Shown here: one piece after another, positions 1-4,480 of the stretch
Layout: each line of letters opens with the position of its first letter
How positions within the stretch are numbered: the first letter of the stretch is position 1
DNA from: Gammaproteobacteria bacterium
Lineage (GTDB): Bacteria; Pseudomonadota; Gammaproteobacteria; SZUA-152
Assembly (NCBI GenBank): GCA_024762755.1
Contig: JANTGX010000180.1
Location: 1 to 5,204, forward strand
Reading direction: 5' to 3'
Length of the DNA stretch: 5,204 nt
Position numbers and translations under genes: made by a program
The notes under the pieces: model-generated
The model's input: the letters and a program-made list of their open reading frames with translations, nothing else
The model's database searches: none
What the model was told of the DNA's origin: nothing

Positions 1-14
1 GGGCCGGCGCAGAG

Positions 15-40
15 CACCCTGGACATGATCACCCAGGGTG
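15..40. repeat. 8-bp perfect inverted repeat (hairpin)
   Basis: CACCCTGG (15-22) is the exact reverse complement of CCAGGGTG (33-40), around a 10-base centre that contains the palindrome TGATCA. There is no T-run on either side, so it is not a typical intrinsic terminator. It lies inside the possible gene tail at 1-57, so it may be coding sequence by chance, or a binding site or RNA structure at the gene end. Confidence 0.5.
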
Positions 41-42
41 TC

Positions 43-54
43 TCGACGCGTCGA
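43..54. repeat. 12-bp perfect palindrome TCGACGCGTCGA
   Basis: The 12 bases are self-complementary without a mismatch and lie three bases right of the 15-40 hairpin. Such sites can be operators or restriction/methylation targets (the core ACGCGT is one). GC-rich DNA produces some by chance, so its function is unknown. Confidence 0.4.
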
Positions 55-147
55 TAGGCGCTTTGGGAAGCGGGAAAGCCCGTCCCCTGCCGCCACCCAT
101 GCCCAGCCACGGGTCGTGAAAGATGATTGTTGCTGTTGGTGTTTTGC

Positions 148-177
148 TTGAGGTCTGTGTGCCGCAATCGTTATGCT
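148..177 (+). promoter_or_regulatory. Weak possible sigma-70 promoter for the small membrane protein gene
   Basis: TTGAGG (148-153) and TATGCT (172-177) each match the -35 and -10 consensus at four of six positions, with an 18-base spacer. A transcript would start near 184, giving a leader of about 120 bases before the ATG at 307. An inverted repeat ATACC-T-GGTAT at 212-222 would fall in the early leader. On the minus strand a perfect TATAAT lies at 214-209, but I see no fitting -35 box for it. The rest of 58-306 shows nothing recognisable. Confidence 0.25.
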
Positions 178-293
178 GGCGACCCCGTCCCCCTTGCATG
201 CCGGTTGGATTATACCTGGTATGGGGGGTTTTGCCGCCTTGACATGTAGACCCTGCTGGGCTAGCTCGGTAGGCTGCCAGGATCCCAAACCCT

Positions 294-323
294 ATGAGCA
301 AGCCCTATGAAATGGTTGGATAG
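294..323 (+). other. Nine-codon upstream ORF overlapping the start of the next gene
   Basis: ATG at 294 opens MSKPYEMVG and stops at TAG 321-323, in a different frame from the gene starting at 307 and overlapping its first codons. AGGA at 279-282 lies 11 bases upstream of this ATG and is the better-placed ribosome site of the two, since the ATG at 307 has only a weak GAG (297 region) before it. It could be a translated leader that feeds ribosomes to the downstream start, or chance. Confidence 0.15.
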
Positions 324-531
324 TCTTCCCTGGACACCCCTCGTGATCGGTGCCGTCTTACTCGGCCTGGCCCCGTTTCGCCCAGAGCCTCACCTGCTGG
401 AGAAACTCGGCATGCTGTTCGATGGGACGCTGAGCCGTCCCATCGACGTCTTCGACCTCGCCCTGCACGCCAGTCTGCCCCTCCTGCTGTTGCTCAAGGC
501 CGTGCGCAGCCTGCCGCTTCGGCGCGCCTGA
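307..531 (+). CDS. Small two-helix inner-membrane protein of unknown function
   Basis: This 74-residue protein has two hydrophobic segments, at about residues 10-24 and 50-66, joined by a short polar stretch containing PEPHLLEKLGMLF (26-38) and a SRPIDVFDL motif (43-51). It ends in a basic tail with LRR. Both helices and the central motif look conserved rather than random, and from memory similar 70-residue proteins are common in gammaproteobacteria, sometimes carrying an automatic 'RND transporter' label. That label is not supported here, as there is no RND pump domain and no efflux gene nearby. The ATG at 307 is chosen because the MKWLDSLPW opening fits such proteins, although its ribosome site is poor. 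It is probably transcribed alone: a gene-free gap follows. The coding call is fairly firm, the function unknown. Confidence 0.7.
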   Translation: MKWLDSLPWTPLVIGAVLLGLAPFRPEPHLLEKLGMLFDGTLSRPIDVFDLALHASLPLLLLLKAVRSLPLRRA

Positions 532-547
532 GCCGCTCTTCGTCCTC

Positions 548-562
548 CCCTGGCGGCCAGGG
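548..562 (+). terminator. Weak terminator-like hairpin after the small membrane gene
   Basis: CCCTGG (548-553) pairs with CCAGGG (557-562) around a CGG loop, 17 bases after the TGA at 529-531. The position fits a transcript end but no T-run follows directly; the nearest is TTTT some ten bases on. It may act only as a 3' stabilising structure. Confidence 0.25.
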
Positions 563-630
563 TGAAGCTGCGGGTTTTCCCTCGGCGCTGTCCTGAGTAT
601 TTGCGGCTTCCCCGTTCCTCATTGTTTGAC

Positions 631-657
631 TAAAGTTTTTTCGACGGCGGCCGAGGC
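631..657 (+). promoter_or_regulatory. Candidate sigma-28 (FliA) promoter
   Basis: TAAAGTTT at 631-638 matches the FliA -35 consensus at all eight positions. After exactly 11 bases comes GCCGAGGC (650-657), which matches GCCGATAA in its first five. The predicted start is near 665, about 250 bases before cspD, and the next plus-strand gene is cspD. No flagellar or chemotaxis gene is visible in the window, so this could drive a long-leader cspD transcript, a small RNA, or be a relic. The match and spacing are seen in the sequence; activity is inferred. Confidence 0.4.
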
Positions 658-685
658 GACTCGCCGCGTGTCGAAAAGGGGATTT

Positions 686-713
686 CCGGTGATTGCCGGG
701 TTGTCATTACCGG
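686..713 (+). other. Possible RNA hairpin in the cspD leader region
   Basis: CCGGTGAT (686-693) can pair with ATTACCGG (706-713) over eight base pairs, one of them G-U, leaving a 12-base loop. It would lie about 20 bases into a transcript from the sigma-28-like promoter. It is not followed by a strong T-run. Cold shock mRNAs often carry long structured leaders, but I see no recognisable cold-box sequence, so the role is open. Confidence 0.25.
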
Positions 714-902
714 TCGATTTTCAGGAGCCATTGTCGAGTCTGAGCAAGCCGTATCGATTCAACACCTTCGACGCCACACTGCGATCAGGCCCTGCCCGTT
801 CGCCGGACCTGACCTCGTGGGGTCGGCCACCTTGAAGCCGAAGTCGCTGTTCACGCTACGCCTAGATGCGATCAATGGAACTTGCTGTCGACCCATGGAA
901 TC

Positions 903-906
903 GAGG
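903..906 (+). promoter_or_regulatory. Ribosome binding site that fixes the cspD start
   Basis: GAGG lies eight bases before ATG 915. A longer reading frame from TTG 882 would add 11 residues (from [11 protein letters not shown]) that no cold shock protein has, so the start at 915 is preferred. Confidence 0.6.
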
Positions 907-914
907 TTCAGCGC

Positions 915-1142
915 ATGCAAACAGGAACAGTGAAGTGGTTCAACAATGCCAAGGGTTATGGCTTCATCGTGCCCGAGGGAGGTGGTGACGACGTGTTCGT
1001 GCACTATTCCACCATCGAGGGGGAGGGCTTCAAGACCCTCAAGGAGGGCCAGCCGGTGCAGTTCGAGGCCGCGTCCAGCCCACGTGGCGTGCAGACCACC
1101 CGCGTGGTCGGCTCGGAAGGCAATCCCACCAGCCGTAACTGA
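915..1142 (+). CDS. cspD: CspD-type cold shock domain protein
   Basis: The 75-residue product is a single cold shock domain, a five-stranded barrel that binds single-stranded RNA and DNA in the cytoplasm. The opening [16 protein letters not shown] (3-18) contains the RNP1 motif KGYGFI (13-18), and RNP2 is VFVHY (27-31), with aromatic residues W8, F9, Y15, F17, F28, H30 and Y31 forming the nucleic-acid face. The FNNAKG and HYSTI (30-34) forms and the acidic GGGDD loop resemble E. coli CspD, a stationary-phase inhibitor of replication, more than CspA, so the symbol is reasonable, though a general CspA-family role cannot be excluded. Length is normal for the family. After the domain comes a short polar tail ([10 protein letters not shown]). 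It converges with aguB and ends eight bases before a strong hairpin. The usual clpS/clpA neighbours of cspD are not present. Confidence 0.93.
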   Translation: MQTGTVKWFNNAKGYGFIVPEGGGDDVFVHYSTIEGEGFKTLKEGQPVQFEAASSPRGVQTTRVVGSEGNPTSRN

Positions 1143-1149
1143 GGCCTTG

Positions 1150-1196
1150 TACCGGGGCTGGCCGCAGAGGCAGTCGTCGCGCGGTCAGTCCCGGTA
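1150..1196 (+). terminator. 16-bp hairpin between convergent cspD and aguB
   Basis: Bases 1150-1165 pair with 1181-1196 without a break: 14 Watson-Crick pairs and two G-U wobbles (1157/1189 and 1161/1185), closing a 15-base loop. It begins eight bases after the cspD stop. Only GCGTTTC follows on the plus strand, so it lacks a strong U-run. On the minus-strand RNA the two wobbles become A-C mismatches, so the structure favours cspD transcripts. The right arm covers the aguB stop codon (1187-1185). Confidence 0.5.
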
Positions 1197-2069
1197 GCGT
1201 TTCAGCAACTCGCCGTAGGCATCGATCCTGCGGTCCCGCAGATAGGGCCAGGTCCGCCGCACCGTTTCGCTGCGCTGCCTGTCCACCCTCACCACCAGCA
1301 CCTCGGCTTGGTCCTGCGCCGCCTCGGCGAGTATCTCGCCCTGTGGCCCGACCACGAAGCTGCCACCCCAGAAGCGGATGCCAGCGCCGCTGCCGTCTTC
1401 CTCGAATCCCGTACGATTGCATGCCGCCAATGGCAGGCCGTTGGCGATGGCATGGCCTCGCTGCACGATGCGCCAGGCCGCGTATTGGCGCGCCTGTTCG
1501 GCGGCGTCGTCGGTGTCGTCCCAGCCGATGGCGGTGGGATAGAGCAGAATCTCGGCGCCGGCCAGGGCCATCAAGCGGGCCGCCTCCGGGAACCATTGGT
1601 CCCAACACACCATGACTCCAAGGCGGCCCACGGAGGTGTCGATGGGCTGGAAGCCCAGGTCGCCGGGGGTGAAGTAATATTTTTCGTAGTAGCCCGGATC
1701 GTCCGGGATGTGCATCTTGCGGTAGCGCCCTTGCGTCCCCCGCGGGCCGTCCAGCACCACGGCCGTGTTGTGGTAGAGGCCCGCGGCGCGGCGTTCGAAG
1801 AGGGAGGCGACGATGACCAACTGCAGCTCGGCGGCGAGGGCGGCGAAGTGTTCGCTGCTGGGGCCCGGGATGGGTTCGGCGAGGTCGAAGTGGGCGGGAT
1901 CCTCGGTCTGACAGAAATAGCGGCCGGCATGCAATTCCTGCAGCAGGACCAACTGGGCACCGCGTGCGGCCGCGGCCCGGATGCCGGCCTCGCTGGCGGC
2001 CCAGTCGGTCGTCCGCTCGCCACTGCAGGGGTGTTGGACCAGGCCGAGTATGAGGTCGTTTGGGTTCAT
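1185..2069 (-). CDS. aguB: N-carbamoylputrescine amidase
   Basis: This 294-residue cytoplasmic enzyme of the nitrilase superfamily hydrolyses N-carbamoylputrescine to putrescine, CO2 and ammonia, the last step of the agmatine route to polyamines. The catalytic triad is visible: Glu45 in LLQELHAGRYF, Lys118 in YRKMHIPDD and Cys155 in MVCWDQWFPEAAR. The motifs GRYFCQTED (49-57), KYYFTPGD (130-137) and CWDQWFPE are characteristic of AguB rather than of other nitrilases such as omega-amidase. Length matches the family, which is close to 290 residues. The ATG at 2069 has GAGGAG (2082-2077) seven bases upstream and overlaps the aguA stop by four bases (ATGA), so the two are coupled. Its neighbour supplies its substrate, which supports the assignment. 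The gene is complete and shows no frameshift. Order here is aguA then aguB; in Pseudomonas aeruginosa I recall aguB first. Confidence 0.95.
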   Translation of the reverse strand: MNPNDLILGLVQHPCSGERTTDWAASEAGIRAAAARGAQLVLLQELHAGRYFCQTEDPAHFDLAEPIPGPSSEHFAALAAELQLVIVASLFERRAAGLYHNTAVVLDGPRGTQGRYRKMHIPDDPGYYEKYYFTPGDLGFQPIDTSVGRLGVMVCWDQWFPEAARLMALAGAEILLYPTAIGWDDTDDAAEQARQYAAWRIVQRGHAIANGLPLAACNRTGFEEDGSGAGIRFWGGSFVVGPQGEILAEAAQDQAEVLVVRVDRQRSETVRRTWPYLRDRRIDAYGELLKRYRD

Positions 2070-3106
2070 GGCAGGACTCCTCGGGGCAGCTGCATGGTGA
2101 CGCAGTGCAGGCTGCCGAATTGTTCGATGAGGGGACGGGCGTCGATGGCGACGATCTCCCGCGCGGGGAAGGCGTCGGCCAGTCGCGCCAGGGCCGTGGC
2201 GTCTTCCGCCACACCATAGACCGGGACCAGCACCGCGCCGTCGATGACGAGGAAGTTGGCATAGGTGGCCGGCAGGCGCTCACCATGCCGGTCGTACTGG
2301 GCCGTGGGCAGGGGCAGGGGAATCAGTCGGTAGGCCCCGCCTTGGTCCGTGCGCAGGGCCGCGAGCTCGTCGTGCATGGCGCCCAGCTCAGCGGCGTGGG
2401 GATCGTTGGGGTCCGAGCAGTGGACGTAGGCGATGGTCTGCGCGTCACAGAAGCGGGCCAGGGTGTCGATGTGGCCGTCGGTGTCGTCGCCGAGCAGGGC
2501 GCCGTGCGCCAGCCAGAGGACGCGCTGGCTGCCCAGGTGCCGTGCCAGGGCGTCTTCGATCTCGGCCGGGCCCAGACCGGGGTTCCGCTGCGGCGAGAGC
2601 AGGCAGCGCCGGGTGGTGAGCAGGCCGCCGCGGCCATCGCTGTCGATACTGCCGCCTTCGAGCACCAACTCGACACGCTCGCAGGGGGTGTCGCCGAAGA
2701 CGCCCTGACGCACCAGCTCACTGGTGATGCGATCGTCACGTGACGCGGGATATTTCCCCCCCCAGCCGTTGAAGGCGAAGTCCAGCAGGCGGGGCTGGTC
2801 GCCGACCAGCACGGTGATGGGGCCGTGGTCGCGGGCCCAGCTGTCGTCACTGGGGACGATGGCACTGCGCAGGCGTTCGACGACGGCCCCCGCCGCGCTG
2901 AGCCGGTCGAGGACGCGTCGGCGCAGCGCCGCATCGTGGCAGACGAGCAGGACCTTCTCGCGCCGGCTGATGGCCACGGCGAGCTGGACGAAGACGGCTT
3001 CGACGCGATCCAGACTGGTGCCCCAGTCGCCGTCTGCGTGGGGCCAGGTGAGCATGACGCCACTCTGCGGCTCCCATTCCGCGGGCAGCCGGCGCCGTTG
3101 AGTCAT
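2066..3106 (-). CDS. aguA: Agmatine deiminase
   Basis: This 346-residue cytoplasmic enzyme of the peptidyl-arginine-deiminase-like (PAD_porph) family hydrolyses agmatine to N-carbamoylputrescine and ammonia. Visible motifs in order are the N-terminal LPAEWEPQSGVMLTWPH (7-23), WARDHGP (90-96), FNGWGGK (112-118), LEGGSID (149-155), GDDTDGHIDTLARF (206-219) with the catalytic His212, and GSLHCVTMQ (331-339) with the nucleophile Cys335. All key residues are present, so it should be active, and length is near the family norm of about 340-370. The ATG at 3106 is kept because the opening matches the family and overlaps the corB stop by four bases. Its only clear ribosome site, GGAGG at 3127-3123, is 16 bases away, so initiation probably depends on ribosomes finishing corB. 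It makes the substrate of the following aguB. Arginine decarboxylase, the source of agmatine, is not in the window. Confidence 0.95.
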   Translation of the reverse strand: MTQRRRLPAEWEPQSGVMLTWPHADGDWGTSLDRVEAVFVQLAVAISRREKVLLVCHDAALRRRVLDRLSAAGAVVERLRSAIVPSDDSWARDHGPITVLVGDQPRLLDFAFNGWGGKYPASRDDRITSELVRQGVFGDTPCERVELVLEGGSIDSDGRGGLLTTRRCLLSPQRNPGLGPAEIEDALARHLGSQRVLWLAHGALLGDDTDGHIDTLARFCDAQTIAYVHCSDPNDPHAAELGAMHDELAALRTDQGGAYRLIPLPLPTAQYDRHGERLPATYANFLVIDGAVLVPVYGVAEDATALARLADAFPAREIVAIDARPLIEQFGSLHCVTMQLPRGVLP

Positions 3107-4401
3107 GGGGCCGGTTCGCCGTCCTCCGCGGAGGGCGTCTGTCGGCGGAAGGTGGGGTCGATACGGGCGGTCTTCACCTTGTTGCCCTTGGTCTGCACGA
3201 TCTCCACTGGGTAGCCGGCGAGCATCAGGCTGGTGCCGGGTTCTGGGATGCTCTCCAGGTGCTCGATGATGAGTCCGCTGAAGGTCTTCGGCCCGTCGGT
3301 CGGCAGATCCCAGTGCATGATGCGATTGAGGTCGCGGATGTTGGCGCTGCCATCCACCAGATACGTGCCATCGGGCTGTGGGTGGACCTCTCGGATGCGG
3401 TCGCCCGGGTCGGTGGTGAATTCGCCGACGATCTCCTCGAGGATGTCCTCCAGGGTCACCAGTCCCTGAATGTCGCCGTATTCATCCACCACCAGGCCGA
3501 TGCGCCGTTTCTTGCGGCGGAAGTTGAGCAGCTGGGTGGTCAGCGGCGTGCCTTCGGGAATGAAGTAGGGCTCGCGCAGGCGGGCGATGAGGTCTTCCTT
3601 GTTGGCCTCCTTGCGTCGCCAGAGGTCGAGAGTGTTGCGGATGTGGATGATGCCGACGATGTTGTCGATGTCACCACGGTAGACCGGCAGGCGGGTGTGC
3701 TCGCTGTGGCTCAGTTGGTTCAGGATCTCCTCCCAGTCGGCGTCCAGGTCGATGCCGCTGATCTCTTTGCGCGGCACCATGATGTCGTCCACCGTGACCT
3801 TCTCGAGGTCGAGGATATTGGTCAGCATCTCCTGGTGACTCTGCGGGATCATGGCCCCCGCCTCGCTCACCACCATGCGCAGTTCGTCGCAGCTGAGGGC
3901 CTCGGAATGACGTGCGTCCGGCGACACGCCGAGCAGCCGCAGCAGGCTGTTGCTGACGACGTTGACCAGCCAGACCAACGGATAGAGCAGCCGCAACAGG
4001 GGTTCGAGCACCAGCGTGGCGGGGAAGGCGAAGCGCTCCGGGTGCAGCACGGCGAGGGTCTTCGGTGTCACCTCGGCGAAGATCAATATCACCAGGGTGA
4101 GCAGTCCGGCGGCGATGGCGATGCCGCTTTCGCCCCACAGGCGCAGGGCCAGTACGGTGGCGATGGACGAGGCGAGGATGTTGACGAAGTTGTTGCCGAG
4201 CAGGATCAGACCGATCAGCCGGTCGGGCCGCTTCAGCAGCTGGCTGGCCCGCATGGCGCCACGATGGCGTTTCTTGGCCAAGTGCTTCAAGCGGTAGCGA
4301 TTGAGGCTCATGAGGCCCGTCTCGGAGCCGGAGAAGAAGGCGGAGAGGAGGATGAGGAAGAACAGTGCGCCGAACAGCGCACCTATGGGGATATGGTCCA
4401 A
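3103..4401 (-). CDS. corB: CNNM/CorC-family divalent cation transporter CorB (YfjD-like)
   Basis: This 432-residue inner-membrane protein belongs to the HlyC/CorC (CNNM) family, linked to Mg2+ and Co2+ transport; in Salmonella corB mutants affect CorA-dependent Mg2+ efflux. Residues 1-190 form the DUF21 membrane domain, with family motifs FFSGSETGLMSLNRYRL (22-38), LLGNNFVNILAS (67-78) and FAEVTPKT (108-115), whose Ser, Asn and Glu residues line the ion site in solved relatives. A CBS pair follows at about 205-330, starting TVDDIMVPR (203-211) and ending DEYGDIQGLVTLEDILEEIVGE. The C-terminal CorC_HlyC domain lies at about 345-425. Length and full-length similarity fit E. coli YfjD (428 residues), as does the ypjD gene upstream. 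The start is TTG 4401, giving MDHIPIG, which lines up with MEHIS of YfjD; GAGG at 4416-4413 lies 11 bases upstream. CorC of the YbeX type is shorter and lacks DUF21, so it is excluded. Confidence 0.93.
   Translation of the reverse strand: MDHIPIGALFGALFFLILLSAFFSGSETGLMSLNRYRLKHLAKKRHRGAMRASQLLKRPDRLIGLILLGNNFVNILASSIATVLALRLWGESGIAIAAGLLTLVILIFAEVTPKTLAVLHPERFAFPATLVLEPLLRLLYPLVWLVNVVSNSLLRLLGVSPDARHSEALSCDELRMVVSEAGAMIPQSHQEMLTNILDLEKVTVDDIMVPRKEISGIDLDADWEEILNQLSHSEHTRLPVYRGDIDNIVGIIHIRNTLDLWRRKEANKEDLIARLREPYFIPEGTPLTTQLLNFRRKKRRIGLVVDEYGDIQGLVTLEDILEEIVGEFTTDPGDRIREVHPQPDGTYLVDGSANIRDLNRIMHWDLPTDGPKTFSGLIIEHLESIPEPGTSLMLAGYPVEIVQTKGNKVKTARIDPTFRRQTPSAEDGEPAP
3123..3134 (-). promoter_or_regulatory. 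Palindrome containing the distant aguA ribosome site
   Basis: CCTCCGCGGAGG is a perfect 12-base palindrome in the last codons of corB. Its minus-strand right half is the only good Shine-Dalgarno sequence (GGAGG) before aguA. Folding as CCTC-CGCG-GAGG would hide that site until a ribosome translating corB opened it. The palindrome is directly visible; the regulatory reading is inference. Confidence 0.3.
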
Positions 4402-4436
4402 AAAGGGGACAACCTCGTGTTGGTCGGATGATTCAC

Positions 4437-4465
4437 GTTTTAGGGCGAGGCGGACGGGCTGTCAA
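4437..4465 (-). promoter_or_regulatory. Sigma-70 promoter for corB-aguA-aguB
   Basis: On the minus strand TTGACA (4465-4460) is a perfect -35 box. After exactly 17 bases comes TAAAAC (4442-4437), which matches TATAAT at four positions. Transcription would start near 4430, leaving a leader of about 29 bases before the TTG start at 4401. It sits in the 79-base gap after the ypjD-like stop, so the three downstream genes can be expressed apart from that gene. Confidence 0.6.
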
Positions 4466-4480
4466 GCCGGCCATGCGGGG

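Larger units (their letters stand above)
1..57 (+). other. Possible 3' end of a truncated gene (18 codons then TAG)
   Basis: Frame 1 is open from the window edge and ends at TAG 55-57, reading GPAQSTLDMITQGVSTRR. It is too short to assign to a family. The other two plus frames give less protein-like peptides. The minus strand offers an alternative: ATG at 26-24 opening MSRVLCAG and running off the left edge, with GGGTG a few bases upstream. I cannot decide between a plus-strand 3' end and a minus-strand 5' end. Confidence 0.2.
532..914. other. 383-base gap without a convincing gene
   Basis: No reading frame here looks like a real protein. A 69-codon frame ending at 835 and a minus frame ending at 759 have low-complexity, arginine/serine-rich or unrecognisable translations and no good ribosome site. 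The gap holds a short hairpin after the small membrane gene, a sigma-28-like promoter and two hairpins that could lie in a long cspD leader. A second small hairpin is GACC (811-814) with GGTC (821-824). I found no convincing sigma-70 promoter immediately upstream of cspD. Confidence 0.6.

Noticed and set aside
239..267. Perfect -35 TTGACA at 239-244 as promoter for the gene at 307
   Set aside because: At 16-18 base spacing the best -10 (TAGCTC) matches only two of six positions, so no promoter is called.
254..290. tRNA-like GCTAGCTCGGTAGGC resembling a D-arm
   Set aside because: No matching acceptor stem, anticodon arm or TTCGA-type T-arm follows; a coding start lies within 40 bases.
29..301. 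90-codon minus-strand frame left of the small membrane gene
   Set aside because: The translation is compositionally odd, has no recognisable features, and spans likely promoter sequence and palindromes.
626..835. 69-codon plus-strand frame downstream of the sigma-28-like site
   Set aside because: It begins at a non-ATG codon upstream of the predicted transcript start, has no ribosome site, and its product matches no flagellar or other protein I know.
1308..2219. 303-codon plus-strand frame antisense to aguB and the end of aguA
   Set aside because: It crosses the junction of two certain genes, is Gly/Ala/Val/Arg-rich without motifs, and has no ribosome site.
1039..2286. 415-codon minus-strand frame overlapping aguB
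   Set aside because: It lies out of frame with aguB and aguA and overlaps cspD; the product is Arg/Pro/Gly-rich low-complexity sequence. It is a shadow of high GC content.
3259..4431. 390-codon plus-strand frame fully antisense to corB
   Set aside because: corB is unmistakable on the other strand with full-length family similarity. The antisense translation is rich in Val, Asp, Gln and Glu with no domain, as expected from the complement of GC-rich coding DNA.
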